NCBI RefSeq assembly: GCF_022637555.1
Contig: NZ_CP093342.1
Location: forward strand, 1,674,001 to 1,738,000
From: Microbacterium sp. H1-D42
GTDB lineage: Bacteria; Actinomycetota; Actinomycetes; Actinomycetales; Microbacteriaceae
Direction: 5' to 3'
Length of the DNA stretch: 64,000 nucleotides
Under the pieces are notes generated by a model that saw only the letters and a list, made by a program, of their open reading frames with translations, was not told the origin of the DNA and did no database searches. Positions within the stretch are counted from its first letter, which is position 1, and each line of letters starts with the position of its first letter. The position numbers and the translations under genes are program-made. This document shows positions 44,697 through 55,010 of the stretch, one piece after another.

Positions 44697-47531
44697 GTGT
44701 CCACGGTGAACAGCTTCGGTGCCAAGAGCACCCTGACAGTCGGCAGCACCGACTATGAGATCTTCCGCATCGACACTGTCGCCGGCCACGAGACGCTCCC
44801 GTTCAGCCTGAAGGTGCTGCTCGAGAACCTGCTCCGCACCGAGGACGGCGCCAACGTCACGAAGTCGCAGATCGAGGCGCTCGGATCGTGGGATGCCACG
44901 GCCGAGCCCAACACCGAGATCCAGTTCACGCCCGCCCGCGTGCTCATGCAGGACTTCACCGGCGTGCCCTGCATCGTCGACCTCGCCACCATGCGCGAGG
45001 CGGTCACCGCCCTCGGCGGCGACCCGAGCAAGATCAACCCGCTCTCGCCGGCTGAGATGGTCATCGACCACTCGGTGATCGCCGACCTGTTCGGCACCGA
45101 GAACGCGCTGGAGCGCAACGTCGAGATCGAGTACGAGCGCAACGGCGAGCGCTACCAGTTCCTGCGCTGGGGTCAGACCGCATTCGACGACTTCAAGGTC
45201 GTTCCCCCCGGCACCGGCATCGTGCACCAGGTCAACATCGAGCACCTGGCCAAGGTCATCTATGACCGCACCGTCGACGGCGTGCTGCGCGCCTACCCCG
45301 ACACCCTCGTCGGCACCGACTCGCACACCACCATGGTCAACGGTCTCGGCGTGCTCGGCTGGGGCGTCGGCGGTATCGAGGCCGAGGCCGCGATGCTCGG
45401 CCAGCCCGTGTCGATGCTGATCCCGCGCGTGGTGGGCTTCAAGCTCACCGGCGACATCCCCGCCGGCGTCACGGCGACCGACGTCGTGCTCACGATCACC
45501 GACCTGCTGCGCAAGCACGGCGTCGTCGGCAAGTTCGTCGAGTTCTACGGCGCAGGCGTCGCATCCGTGCCGCTCGCCAACCGCGCCACCATCGGCAACA
45601 TGTCGCCGGAGTTCGGTTCGACCGCGGCGATCTTCCCTGTGGACGACGTCACCCTCGACTACCTGCGCCTGACCGGACGCTCCGACGAGGCCGTTGCTCT
45701 CGTCGAGACGTACGCCAAGGCCCAGGGCCTGTGGCACGACGCCGATCGCGAGCCCACCTACTCGGAGTACATGGAGCTCGACCTCAGCACTGTCGTGCCG
45801 TCGATCGCCGGCCCCAAGCGCCCGCAGGACCGCATCCTGCTGTCCGAGGCCAAGGAGCAGTTCGAGAAGGACATCGTCGGCTACGCCACGGCGAGCACCT
45901 CCGACGACATCGTCGACCTCGAGTCGAAGCACTCGTTCCCGGCATCCGACCCCGGTCAGGTTCCGGGGGACGAGGCACCGACCACGCGCCCAGTGCACAT
46001 CAACAGCGGCGCCCCGGCGCACGCGTCGAAGCCGGTGCCGGTCACCTCGCCCGCTGGTGACAAGTACATCCTCGACAACGGCGCCGTCACGCTGGCGGCG
46101 ATCACGTCGTGCACCAACACGTCGAACCCGTCGGTCATGGTCGCTGCGGGCCTCATCGCCCGCAACGCGCTGAAGAAGGGCCTGAAGCAGAAGCCCTGGG
46201 TCAAGACCACGCTCGCACCGGGATCCAAGGTCGTCACCGACTACTACGAGAAGTCGGGTCTGAACAAGGACCTCGAGGGCCTGGGCTTCTACACGGTCGG
46301 CTACGGCTGCACCGTCTGCATCGGAAACTCCGGTCCGCTGATCGACGAGGTCTCGGCCGCTGTCAACGAGCACGACCTGGCCGTCACCGCGGTGCTCTCC
46401 GGAAACCGCAACTTCGAGGGTCGCATCAGCCCCGACGTGAAGATGAACTACCTGGCCTCGCCGCCGCTGGTCATCGCCTACGCGCTGGCAGGGTCGATGC
46501 ACTTCGACTTCGACACCGACGCGCTCGGCCAGGACACCGACGGCAACGACGTCTTCCTGAAGGACATCTGGCCCTCGTCGTCCGAGATCGAGGCGATCAT
46601 CGGCCAGTCGATCTCGCGTGACCAGTTCATCAACCAGTACGCCACCGTCTTCGAGGGTGACGAGCGCTGGACGAGCCTGCCGACCCCGAGCGGCCCCATC
46701 TTCGAGTGGGACGAGGACTCGACCTACGTGCGCAAGGCGCCGTACTTCGATGGCATGACGATGGAGCTGACCCCGGTCGCCGACATCACCGGCGCCCGCG
46801 TCATGGCAGCGCTCGGCGACTCGGTCACCACCGACCACATCTCGCCTGCCGGCGCGATCAAGGGCGGCACCCCGGCCGCGAAGTACCTCATCGAGCACGG
46901 TGTGGCACAGAAGGACTTCAACTCCTTCGGCTCGCGCCGCGGCAACCACGAGATCATGATCCGTGGCACCTTCGCGAACATCCGCCTGAAGAACACGCTC
47001 GTCAAGGCCGTCAACGGCGGTGAGCAGATCGAGGGTGGATACACCCGCGACTTCACGCAGGAAGGCGGCCCGCAGGAGTTCATCTACGACGCGTCGATGA
47101 ACTACCAGGAGCAGGGAATCCCGCTCGTGGTGTTCGGCGGCAAGGAGTACGGCTCGGGCTCATCGCGTGACTGGGCGGCCAAGGGCACCACGCTGCTGGG
47201 CGTCAAGGCTGTCATCACCGAGAGCTTCGAGCGCATCCACCGCTCGAACCTGATCGGCATGGGCGTCGTGCCCCTGCAGTTCCCCGCCGGCGAATCCTGG
47301 GAGTCGCTGGGCCTTGACGGCACCGAGATCATCGCGATCGAAGGGCTGACCGCTCTGAACGAGGGCATCACCCCGAAGACGGTCAAGGTCACCGCGACCC
47401 CGAGCGAGTTCTCGGCGGAGGGCCGCGAGCCGATCGTGTTCGACGCGGTCGTCCGCATCGACACCCCCGGTGAGGCGGACTACTACCGCAACGGCGGCAT
47501 CCTGCAGTACGTGCTGCGTTCGCTCGTCTGA
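44697..47531 (+). CDS. acnA: Aconitate hydratase A
   Basis: A 944-residue aconitase/IRP1-type TCA-cycle enzyme interconverting citrate and isocitrate. The 4Fe-4S ligands are in [12 protein letters not shown] (~471) and [11 protein letters not shown] (~538 and ~541); other motifs are [22 protein letters not shown] and the swivel-domain [14 protein letters not shown]. It is slightly longer than the E. coli AcnA because of an insert after ~400 ([15 protein letters not shown]). The GTG at 44697 is preceded by AGAAGGAGA. Confidence 0.97.
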   Translation: MSTVNSFGAKSTLTVGSTDYEIFRIDTVAGHETLPFSLKVLLENLLRTEDGANVTKSQIEALGSWDATAEPNTEIQFTPARVLMQDFTGVPCIVDLATMREAVTALGGDPSKINPLSPAEMVIDHSVIADLFGTENALERNVEIEYERNGERYQFLRWGQTAFDDFKVVPPGTGIVHQVNIEHLAKVIYDRTVDGVLRAYPDTLVGTDSHTTMVNGLGVLGWGVGGIEAEAAMLGQPVSMLIPRVVGFKLTGDIPAGVTATDVVLTITDLLRKHGVVGKFVEFYGAGVASVPLANRATIGNMSPEFGSTAAIFPVDDVTLDYLRLTGRSDEAVALVETYAKAQGLWHDADREPTYSEYMELDLSTVVPSIAGPKRPQDRILLSEAKEQFEKDIVGYATASTSDDIVDLESKHSFPASDPGQVPGDEAPTTRPVHINSGAPAHASKPVPVTSPAGDKYILDNGAVTLAAITSCTNTSNPSVMVAAGLIARNALKKGLKQKPWVKTTLAPGSKVVTDYYEKSGLNKDLEGLGFYTVGYGCTVCIGNSGPLIDEVSAAVNEHDLAVTAVLSGNRNFEGRISPDVKMNYLASPPLVIAYALAGSMHFDFDTDALGQDTDGNDVFLKDIWPSSSEIEAIIGQSISRDQFINQYATVFEGDERWTSLPTPSGPIFEWDEDSTYVRKAPYFDGMTMELTPVADITGARVMAALGDSVTTDHISPAGAIKGGTPAAKYLIEHGVAQKDFNSFGSRRGNHEIMIRGTFANIRLKNTLVKAVNGGEQIEGGYTRDFTQEGGPQEFIYDASMNYQEQGIPLVVFGGKEYGSGSSRDWAAKGTTLLGVKAVITESFERIHRSNLIGMGVVPLQFPAGESWESLGLDGTEIIAIEGLTALNEGITPKTVKVTATPSEFSAEGREPIVFDAVVRIDTPGEADYYRNGGILQYVLRSLV

Positions 47532-47544
47532 CCCATTCAGCAGA

Positions 47545-47580
47545 AAGCGCCCCGCTCGGCTTCGGCCGGGCGGGGCGCTT
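47545..47580. terminator. Terminator with UUCG tetraloop after acnA
   Basis: A 16-bp stem (47545-47560 with 47565-47580, one T-G pair) closed by a C(TTCG)G tetraloop, an exceptionally stable hairpin, ending ...CGCTT. It lies between the convergent acnA and LysM lipoprotein genes. Confidence 0.9.
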
Positions 47581-47595
47581 CGCTGTTTCTGGGCT

Positions 47596-48288
47596 TCAGG
47601 AGAACATCTGACGGAGCACGTCGATGTCGCCGGTATCGATGTGCTCCTGAATCCTCGCGACGAGCGCGGGGTCATAGAGCATGCCCGACAGCGTGTCGGT
47701 CCACATCCTGCGCACAGCAGCGATATCTCCTGCATCGGCCGCCACACCCATCGCCTCCAGTGTGCTCTGGTACGGGATCTGCTTGAACCCGGCGGGCGCG
47801 GCGGCCGGACTGTAGTAGTCGATCTGCGGGAGGGCCGGGTCACGGTAGATCCGCAGCACCTGACCCGGATGGATCGTCCTGGTGTGGTTGAGCGCCGCGA
47901 GCGTGCCCGCATCCCGGAGGCACAGGCGTGCGCCGATCGCGTCAGGCGCGTCGCCGCTCGCGACGGTGTAGGTCACGATGCGTCCCTCGGCATCGCTGCC
48001 CACCGTGCCGGCGGCGAGCTCGCGTGCGCCCTGATCGACGATCTCGTTCGTGACGTCTGGACTTGCCATGCCGACCGCGATCCAGCCGGACTTGTCGCAC
48101 GGATCGACGGGAGCAGTGTCCACCGGGGCGGCCGCATCAGCCGCCGGCTCCGCGCCGACCGGATCAGCCGAGGGATGCACTGCCTGCTCTTTCGGCACGG
48201 GTGCGAGAACAGGGGTGGGCGTGGCGCTGCACGCGGCGAGCATCGCGGTGAGCACGATCGTGGATGCTGCGGCGAGCGTGCGAGTCAT
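47596..48288 (-). CDS. LysM-like domain lipoprotein
   Basis: A 230-residue exported protein. Signal peptide with lipobox MLAAC (lipidated C20). A Pro/Ala-rich spacer follows, then a LysM-like fold at ~108-155 (VTYTVASGDAPDAIGARLCL ... ALNHTRTIHPGQVLRIY), expected to bind peptidoglycan. The C-terminal ~75 residues are helical with no known fold. The ATG at 48288 is used, with AAGGTG upstream. Divergent from dxs. Confidence 0.85.
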   Translation of the reverse strand: MTRTLAAASTIVLTAMLAACSATPTPVLAPVPKEQAVHPSADPVGAEPAADAAAPVDTAPVDPCDKSGWIAVGMASPDVTNEIVDQGARELAAGTVGSDAEGRIVTYTVASGDAPDAIGARLCLRDAGTLAALNHTRTIHPGQVLRIYRDPALPQIDYYSPAAAPAGFKQIPYQSTLEAMGVAADAGDIAAVRRMWTDTLSGMLYDPALVARIQEHIDTGDIDVLRQMFS

Positions 48289-48395
48289 GGCTGTCACCTT
48301 GGCAGGTGTCAGGGTGAAGTTCCACTCCCGCGATACACTGGGCGGATGCGCACGGGCACCCCGCCGTGCGATCGCCGAGTCGCGGAGGAGCGTCC

Positions 48396-50339
48396 ATGCC
48401 GATCCTGCCGAGTATCACCGGTCCTCGAGACCTTGATCGCCTCTCACCGGAAGAGCTCACCGCGCTTGCGGCTGAGGTCCGCACATTCCTCGTCGAGAAT
48501 GTCGCACGAACGGGCGGGCACCTCGGGCCGAATCTCGGCGTCGTCGAGCTGACGATCGCCCTGCACCGGGTGTTCTCATCGCCCGATGACCCGATCATCT
48601 TCGACACCGGTCACCAGTCGTACGTGCACAAGCTGCTCACCGGGCGGCAGGACTTCTCGCAGCTGCGCTCCCGCGGCGGGCTCGCGGGTTACCCGCAGCG
48701 CTCCGAGAGCCCGCACGACGTCGTCGAATCGTCCCATGCCTCCAGCTCGCTGAGCTGGGCCGATGGCGTCTCACGCGCGCTCACAGCGACGGGCAGAGCC
48801 GATCGGCACGTCGTGGCCGTCGTCGGCGACGGTGCCCTGACCGGCGGCATGACCTGGGAGGCGCTGAACAACATCAGCGATGACAACGACCGCAATCTCG
48901 TCATCGTCGTCAACGACAACGGCCGCTCTTACGCCCCGACGATCGGCGGCATGTCGCGCTACCTCAACCGCGTGCGCACGGCCGCCGCGTATCGCGATCT
49001 GCACCAGAAGTCCGACCGGCTGTTCCGGGCGTTCGGGCCGTTCGGGCGTGCGATGTTCCGCGGTGTGCGCGGTGGCACCCACGGGTTCCTGTCGCGCTTC
49101 ACGAACAACGTCGCCCTGTATTCCAATCTCGACATCAAGTACCTCGGTCCGGTGGACGGTCACGACATCCCCGCGCTGCTCGAGACGCTCGAACTCGCCA
49201 AGGCCTACGGCGCCCCGGTGATCGTGCATGCGATCACCGAGAAGGGTCGCGGCTACCAGCCGGCTCGCGACGACACGGCAGACCAATTCCACGCCGTCGG
49301 ACGCATCGATCCGAAGACGGGTGGAGCGCTGTCCTCGTCGTCCGGCCAGTCGTGGACCTCGGTTTTCGCCGATGCGCTCGTCGATGTCGGTGCACGCGAA
49401 GACAAGGTCATCGCGATGACGGCTGCCATGCTGCGTCCGACCGGTCTTGCCTCCTTCGCCGAGCGGTTCCCCGACCGGGTCTACGACGTCGGCATCGCGG
49501 AGCAGCACGCGGTGGCATCGGCCGCCGGCCTCGCCTTCGGCGGTCTGCACCCTGTCGTCGCCATCTACGCCACCTTCATGAACCGCGCGTTCGACCAGGT
49601 GCTGATGGATGTCGCACTGCACAAGGCCGGAGTGACGTTCGTGCTCGATCGCGCCGGCGTCACAGGGCCGGACGGCCCCAGCCACCACGGCGTCTGGGAT
49701 CTGGCGATGCTGCAGCTCGTCCCCGGCATCCGCATCGCCGCCCCGCGTGACGCGGTGCGGCTGCGTGAGCTGCTCGATGAGGCTGTCGCCGTCGACGACG
49801 CACCGACGGTGATCCGCTACCCGAAGGGCGACGCCCCACACGAGATCATCGCGGTGGAGCGTCTGGCTGACGGCACTGATGTGCTCGCCCGCCGCGGTGA
49901 CGAGGACGTGCTGATCGTGGCCATCGGCTCATTCGCCGAGATGGGTCTGGACATCGCCGAGAAGCTCGACGCGCACGGCATCGGCGCGACCGTGATCGAT
50001 CCGCGCTGGGCGGTGCCGGTGCAGCCGGCGGTCGTCGAGCTCGCACGCCGTCACCGCCTGGTGATCACCCTCGAGGACGGCATCCGCGTCGGCGGCATCG
50101 GCACGCGCGTCCGCCAGGTGCTGCGAGAGGCCGGCATCGACACGGGCGTGGACGAACTGGGACTGCCCGATGAGTTCCTCGATCACGCGACGCGCGATGA
50201 GATCCTGAAGGATGCCGGCCTCACGGCCGAGAAGATCGCGGCCGATGTCGTCGAGCAGGTCAGCGGCACGCGTCTGCCGGTCGCGAAGGCTCCGGGGCAG
50301 ACCGGTGTGATCGACCTGCCGCTGCACGGCAGTCGCTGA
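48396..50339 (+). CDS. dxs: 1-deoxy-D-xylulose-5-phosphate synthase
   Basis: A 647-residue thiamine-diphosphate enzyme, first step of the MEP isoprenoid pathway. Seen are the substrate His region FDTGHQSYVHKLLTGR, the TPP-binding GDGALTGGMTWEALNN, the central GPVDGHD, and the transketolase-like DRAGVTGPDGPSHHG and C-terminal domain. The ATG at 48396 has CGGAGGAG upstream. A TACACT box at 48334-48339 could start transcription near 48346, giving a leader of ~50 bases. Confidence 0.97.
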   Translation: MPILPSITGPRDLDRLSPEELTALAAEVRTFLVENVARTGGHLGPNLGVVELTIALHRVFSSPDDPIIFDTGHQSYVHKLLTGRQDFSQLRSRGGLAGYPQRSESPHDVVESSHASSSLSWADGVSRALTATGRADRHVVAVVGDGALTGGMTWEALNNISDDNDRNLVIVVNDNGRSYAPTIGGMSRYLNRVRTAAAYRDLHQKSDRLFRAFGPFGRAMFRGVRGGTHGFLSRFTNNVALYSNLDIKYLGPVDGHDIPALLETLELAKAYGAPVIVHAITEKGRGYQPARDDTADQFHAVGRIDPKTGGALSSSSGQSWTSVFADALVDVGAREDKVIAMTAAMLRPTGLASFAERFPDRVYDVGIAEQHAVASAAGLAFGGLHPVVAIYATFMNRAFDQVLMDVALHKAGVTFVLDRAGVTGPDGPSHHGVWDLAMLQLVPGIRIAAPRDAVRLRELLDEAVAVDDAPTVIRYPKGDAPHEIIAVERLADGTDVLARRGDEDVLIVAIGSFAEMGLDIAEKLDAHGIGATVIDPRWAVPVQPAVVELARRHRLVITLEDGIRVGGIGTRVRQVLREAGIDTGVDELGLPDEFLDHATRDEILKDAGLTAEKIAADVVEQVSGTRLPVAKAPGQTGVIDLPLHGSR

Positions 50340-50366
50340 GCCCTCGGGCCGGGCCCGTAGCGGCGG

Positions 50367-51842
50367 TCAGTCGACGAGCTCCTCGGCGATGATCCGCTCG
50401 ATGACGGGCAGGCAGCGCTCGCGATCCGCGTCGACGAGTCCGATCCGCGTGCGTCGATCGATGACGTCGTCAGTGCTCAGCGCGCCCTCGGCCTGCACCG
50501 CGAAGGCGATATCAGCGCGCGTGATGTCGATGCCCTCGGCGATGCCGGCGCCGGACCCGGCCGAAGCGGGCGCCCCCGCCACGAGGCGCAGCTCGGCGGT
50601 GCGCGATGCCGGCGCTGCGCCGCCGAGTCGCGCCCGCACCGCAAGGTCGACGGCATCCTCGGCCATCCGACGGTATGTGGTGAGCTTGCCGCCCAGCACC
50701 GCGATGGCACCCGAGTCGGATGCCGTCACCAGATGCTTCCGGGAGATGTCGGCCGTGGCGGCTGAACCGCTGTCGATGAGCGGGCGGAGACCTGCGAAGG
50801 CGCCCCGCACGCGATCGCGGCCGATCGGTGCGTCGAGCACCCGGTTGAGGCTCGCCAGCAGGAACGCGATCTCGGGTTCCGACGGCTGCGCGACCAGGGG
50901 GATCGGGCCGGGGGCTTCCTCATCCGTGAGCCCGACGATGATCCGCCCGTGCTGCTGCGGCAGCGCGAACACATATCGGCTGATCGATCCCTCATGCGGG
51001 ATCGTCAGCGCCGCCGTCGGCGACCCGAGGTCGGCGGCATCCAGCACGATGTGCGTCCCGCGACTGGGGCGCACCGTGATCGACTCGTCGAGTGTCCCCG
51101 CCCAGACGCCGGCCGCGTTGATGACGGCCCGCGCGCGGATCTCGAACTGCTCGCCCGTGAGCGCATCCGACACGGTCGCGCCGTCTGCGCGCAGCTGCAG
51201 AGCGCGAGCACGAGTGAGGATGCGAGCGCCGAAGGCAGCGGCGGTGCGAGCGACGGTGACCACCAGGCGCGCATCGTCGACGAGCTGACCGTCGTTCGAG
51301 AGCACACCGCCGCGCAGCCCATCTGGCCGCAATGCCGGCGCCAGGCGCCGTGCGGTGCGTGCCGTGACGAGTCGGGGGCCAGGCAGCACTGAGCGGGGCG
51401 TGCGGGCGCGCATGCGAAGCAGATCGCCCATGCCCATGCCGACGGCACCCGCCACCCGCTGATTCAGGGTGACGCCGGGGACGAACGGCAGCAGCTGCGC
51501 CAGGGGATGAATCAGATGCGGGGCGATGCGCGTCATCAGCAGGTGGCGCTCCTGTGCGCTCTCCTGCGCGGTCGCGAAGTCGCCGGTGGCGAGGTAGCGC
51601 AGCCCTCCATGCACGAGCTTCGAGCTGAACCGACTGGTGCCGAAACCGAGGTCCTCGGCTTCGATGAGCGTGACGCTCAGCCCGCGCGAGGCGGCATCGA
51701 GCGCGACGCCGGCGCCGGTGATGCCACCACCGATGACGAGCACGTCGGTGGTCTGGTCTGCGGCCTCGATCAGCTCGCGACGCCTCCGAGCCGCGTTGAG
51801 ATCGGCGGAGTGCGGGGCAGAGGCGGGGGAGAGGCGCGTCAT
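50367..51842 (-). CDS. glpD: Glycerol-3-phosphate dehydrogenase (FAD, GlpD)
   Basis: A 491-residue FAD enzyme oxidising glycerol 3-phosphate to dihydroxyacetone phosphate. N-terminal dinucleotide fold VLVIGGGITGAGVALDAASR, followed by the GlpD motif FGTSRFSSKLVHGGLRYL. The C-terminal domain is typical but ends shortly after the VDADRERCLPVIERI helix; the protein is on the short side for GlpD (~500-580). It overlaps the TetR gene by 4 bases, so it is downstream in one unit with that regulator. Confidence 0.93.
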   Translation of the reverse strand: MTRLSPASAPHSADLNAARRRRELIEAADQTTDVLVIGGGITGAGVALDAASRGLSVTLIEAEDLGFGTSRFSSKLVHGGLRYLATGDFATAQESAQERHLLMTRIAPHLIHPLAQLLPFVPGVTLNQRVAGAVGMGMGDLLRMRARTPRSVLPGPRLVTARTARRLAPALRPDGLRGGVLSNDGQLVDDARLVVTVARTAAAFGARILTRARALQLRADGATVSDALTGEQFEIRARAVINAAGVWAGTLDESITVRPSRGTHIVLDAADLGSPTAALTIPHEGSISRYVFALPQQHGRIIVGLTDEEAPGPIPLVAQPSEPEIAFLLASLNRVLDAPIGRDRVRGAFAGLRPLIDSGSAATADISRKHLVTASDSGAIAVLGGKLTTYRRMAEDAVDLAVRARLGGAAPASRTAELRLVAGAPASAGSGAGIAEGIDITRADIAFAVQAEGALSTDDVIDRRTRIGLVDADRERCLPVIERIIAEELVD

Positions 51843-52447
51843 GGTCGCAGATGTCCGTCGACCGCTGCGCGCAGTTCGCGAGCCCAGCCCGCCTCGTCGA
51901 TGAGTTCGGCGACGGTGCCGTGCGAGAGCACCGCAGACTGCACGATCAGCAGCAGCATCACGGCGATCTGCTGCGGATCACCACTGCGCACCGACCCACC
52001 GGACTGCGCGGATGCGATCGCGTCGGCCAGCCAGCGCAGGATCACCCGCTGGCTGGAGCCGACCCGCTGCAGCGTGTAGCGGGTGAAGCTCTCGGGCTCA
52101 TCCTCGAGCAGTCGTGCGTAGACCGGATCGGCGCGGAATCTGGTCGTGAAGGCGAGAACGTCGTCGACAAGCTCGGCGCGTGTTCCGACGGGCGAGGGGA
52201 ACGCCTCGAGGATGACCATGACCCTGCGACCCAGCGCCGAGCGCACGACGTCGTCGGCATCGCTCCACTGCCGGTAGATCGTCGGGCGGCTCAGCCCTGA
52301 CTTCCTGGCGAGCTCAGCGATCGTGACGCCGTGCACGCCGCGGCGCTGCATGAGGGCGTCAGCCGCGTCGAGGATCCGCGCCGGGGTGCTGTCCCCGGGC
52401 GAGGCGGCGTCCGCACCGGCCGTATCTGCGAGTTGACGTTCTTCCAT
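51839..52447 (-). CDS. TetR-family transcriptional regulator
   Basis: A 202-residue repressor with a TetR helix-turn-helix at ~22-66 (ARILDAADALMQRRGVHGVT; IAELARKSGLSRPTIYRQW) and a helical ligand domain. It shares only 20 bp of intergenic DNA with the divergent flavoprotein gene, so it probably controls both that operon and its own with glpD. A GTGTCACAC palindrome and TGTCAC/TGTAAC repeat lie in the gap. Confidence 0.92.
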   Translation of the reverse strand: MEERQLADTAGADAASPGDSTPARILDAADALMQRRGVHGVTIAELARKSGLSRPTIYRQWSDADDVVRSALGRRVMVILEAFPSPVGTRAELVDDVLAFTTRFRADPVYARLLEDEPESFTRYTLQRVGSSQRVILRWLADAIASAQSGGSVRSGDPQQIAVMLLLIVQSAVLSHGTVAELIDEAGWARELRAAVDGHLRP

Positions 52448-52467
52448 GATGTGTCACACTGTAACGC
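52448..52467. promoter_or_regulatory. Probable TetR operator in the 20-bp divergent gap
   Basis: The gap between the TetR and flavoprotein start codons contains GTGTCACAC and the pair TGTCAC-AC-TGTAAC. The small size forces any promoter to overlap coding sequence. Confidence 0.4.
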
Positions 52468-54093
52468 ATGGAGCAAGTGACGGACACTGCAGTCCCGCCG
52501 ATGCGATGGAACGGCTGGGGCGACCCCGCCAAGGCCAAGGATCTGCCCTTCGCGGTGCGCAGCCTCATCCCGCTGCTGCTCGGCCGCATCAAGCGCCCTG
52601 ACGCCGCAGCGATGCTCGAGGAGGTCCGCATCCCGGCATCCGCTCTCGATGCAGCCGACCTCGATGCGCTGCGAGATGCCGTCGGGGCCGACCACGTCGA
52701 CACCAGCGCCGAGGCGCGCATCCGCCACGCCGGCGGACGCTCCACACTCGACCTGCTGCGCCGCAGGCGGCATGAACAGGCCGCTCCCGATGCTGTCGTC
52801 CGACCGGCGTCGCACCTCGAGGTGCGTGCGGTCCTCGACCTGGCGGTAGCGCGTGGCATCGCCGTGATCCCGTACGGCGGCGGAACCAGTGTCGTCGGTG
52901 CGCTCGATCCGGAGCGCGGAGCGCACCGAGCTGTCATCAGCCTCGACCTGCGGCGGCTGAGCGGCCTGCTGCGCTTCGACGAAGTCAGCGCTGAGGCGGT
53001 GCTCGCGGCCGGCACGGCGGGCCCCGAAGCCGAAGCTCTGCTCACCGCACACGGATTCGAACTCGGGCACTATCCGCAGAGCTTCCGCTACGCCACCATC
53101 GGCGGGTTCGCAGCGGCACGCTCGTCCGGGCAGAACTCCGCAGGATACGGCCGCTTCGACACCATGGTCACTGGCATCCGCGTCGCCACCCCGACCGGCG
53201 ACATCGAACTCGGACGCTCGCCTGGCACCGCCGCCGGGCCCGATCTCATCCGGGTGTTCCTGGGCTCTGAAGGCGTGTTCGGCGTCATCACCGAGGTGCG
53301 GGTGCGCGTGCATCCGATCCCGCGCGAGCGGGTCTTCGAGGCCTGGACGTTCCCCGACTTCACCACCGGCGCCGACGGTCTGCGCCGCGTCGCGCAGCAG
53401 GGCGGCGGCCCGACTGTCATCCGCCTCTCTGACGAGGCAGAAACCGCCGTGAGCCTCGCGCAGGTGGGCAAGATCGGCAAGGCGCTCGCGAAGGGAGCGA
53501 GCGCGATCACGGTCTACGAGGGTGACGACATCCCCGCTCGCCGTGCACGCACGACGGCCCTGCTGCGCGCTGCCGGAGGCACCTCGTCCGGTGAGGGCGC
53601 CGCCGAAGACTGGCTGGAGGGCCGCTTCGACGGCCCGTACCTGCGCGACTCCCTGCTCGACGCCGGCGTCTTCTGCGAGACGCTCGAGACCGCCACCACC
53701 TGGTCGAACCTCGCCGAGCTGCGCGCAGCTGTCGAAGACGCCCTGCGCACCGGATTCTCGGATGCCGGGGCGAAGAGCTACGTCATGTGCCACGTCTCGC
53801 ACGTGTATCCCACCGGCGCTTCGCTGTACTTCACCGTGCTGGCCGGCGTGCGCGGCGACCAGCTGGCGGCGTGGGAGCCGGTGAAGGCGCGCGCGAACGA
53901 CGCCATCCTGGCCGCCGGCGGCACCATCAGCCACCACCACGCAGTGGGGCGTGACCACGCACCCTGGCTCGCCGAGGAGATCGGCGACACGGGCATCCGC
54001 ATCCTCACCGCCATCAAGCGCGAAATCGACCCGACCGGCATCCTCAACCCCGGCGCGATCATCCCGGTTCCGGTCGCGGAGCCGCTGGCGTGA
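52468..54093 (+). CDS. FAD-binding oxidoreductase, alkyl-dihydroxyacetonephosphate synthase-like
   Basis: A 541-residue VAO/PCMH-fold flavoprotein. Its N-terminus (RWNGWGDPAKAKDLP) is characteristic of AGPS-like enzymes, followed by VIPYGGGTSVVGAL, the FAD-binding GHYPQSFRYATIGGFAAARSS (key GxYPQS-x7-GG) and the C-terminal CHVSHVYPTGASLYFT and ISHHHAVGRDHAPWL segments. AGPS exchanges the acyl chain of acyl-DHAP for a fatty alcohol to make ether lipids; D-lactate dehydrogenase-like activity is the alternative. First gene of a three-gene operon with a lipid kinase and a GMC oxidoreductase. Confidence 0.85.
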   Translation: MEQVTDTAVPPMRWNGWGDPAKAKDLPFAVRSLIPLLLGRIKRPDAAAMLEEVRIPASALDAADLDALRDAVGADHVDTSAEARIRHAGGRSTLDLLRRRRHEQAAPDAVVRPASHLEVRAVLDLAVARGIAVIPYGGGTSVVGALDPERGAHRAVISLDLRRLSGLLRFDEVSAEAVLAAGTAGPEAEALLTAHGFELGHYPQSFRYATIGGFAAARSSGQNSAGYGRFDTMVTGIRVATPTGDIELGRSPGTAAGPDLIRVFLGSEGVFGVITEVRVRVHPIPRERVFEAWTFPDFTTGADGLRRVAQQGGGPTVIRLSDEAETAVSLAQVGKIGKALAKGASAITVYEGDDIPARRARTTALLRAAGGTSSGEGAAEDWLEGRFDGPYLRDSLLDAGVFCETLETATTWSNLAELRAAVEDALRTGFSDAGAKSYVMCHVSHVYPTGASLYFTVLAGVRGDQLAAWEPVKARANDAILAAGGTISHHHAVGRDHAPWLAEEIGDTGIRILTAIKREIDPTGILNPGAIIPVPVAEPLA

Positions 54094-55010
54094 GCGCGTC
54101 GCCTCGCGTCGCGTTGCTGGCGAATCCGCACTCCGGCAAAGGTCGTGGGCGTCGCGCCGCCGATGACGCCATCGCGACGCTGCGGGCGCGCGGCGCCGAG
54201 GTGCAGGTGTACGCGGGGGAGTCGCCTGCCGATACGCGCAGGCTCGCCGAGGTCGCTCTGGCGTCCGCACCGGACGTGATCGCGGTGGTCGGCGGTGACG
54301 GCACGCTCTCCGGGATCATCGACGTGCTGGCCGCGGGTGACGTGCCGATCGCGCTCATCCCTGCCGGGACGGGCAACGATCTCGCCCGCGCGCTCGGCCT
54401 GCCGCGCGGCGACGCCGCTGCGGCCGCAGGGCTCGCGTTGCACGGGCATCCGCGCGTCATCGACGTCGGCGAACTGCACAGCGAGGGCCGGACGACCCCG
54501 TTCCTGTCCGTGGCGGCGCTCGGCTTCGACGCGAAGGTGAGCGATCGCACGAATCGGCTGCGCTGGCCGCGCGATGCGCTGCGCTACTACCTCGCGCTCG
54601 TGATCGAGCTGATCCGCCTGACGCCGATGGACTTCCGCGTCGCCGTCGACGGCGAGCCGGCGGCGTCAGCGCCCGGCACACTCATCGCGGTCGGCAACAC
54701 CGCCAGCTATGGCGGAGGGATGCCGGTCTGCGTCGGCGCAGCGCCCGACGACGGTCTGCTCGACGTCGTGCACGTGGTGCCGCTCACGAGAATGCGTCTG
54801 CTGCGGCTGTTCCCGCTGCTGCTGCAAGGACGTCATCTGACCCGGCCTGAGGTCATCCACCGGCGAGCCCACACCGTGGAGGTCTCAGCCCCAGGGCTGG
54901 TCGTCTACGCTGACGGCGAGCGGGTCGGATCGGGCGAATGTCGGGTCACAGTGCGACCAGCCGCGCTGCGGGTGCTGGTGCCGGCGACGGGAGGAGACGC
55001 GGATGCCTGA
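54090..55010 (+). CDS. Diacylglycerol kinase-type lipid kinase (second copy)
   Basis: A 306-residue DagK/YegS-family kinase with ANPHSGKGRG, VGGDGTLSGIIDV and PAGTGNDLARALGLP. The C-terminal domain ends VRPAALRVL. The GTG overlaps the flavoprotein stop by 4 bases and its own end overlaps the next gene by 8, indicating tight coupling. It is clearly distinct from the copy at 16511. The likely substrate is a diacyl- or alkyl-acyl-glycerol. Confidence 0.92.
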   Translation: MSASPRVALLANPHSGKGRGRRAADDAIATLRARGAEVQVYAGESPADTRRLAEVALASAPDVIAVVGGDGTLSGIIDVLAAGDVPIALIPAGTGNDLARALGLPRGDAAAAAGLALHGHPRVIDVGELHSEGRTTPFLSVAALGFDAKVSDRTNRLRWPRDALRYYLALVIELIRLTPMDFRVAVDGEPAASAPGTLIAVGNTASYGGGMPVCVGAAPDDGLLDVVHVVPLTRMRLLRLFPLLLQGRHLTRPEVIHRRAHTVEVSAPGLVVYADGERVGSGECRVTVRPAALRVLVPATGGDADA

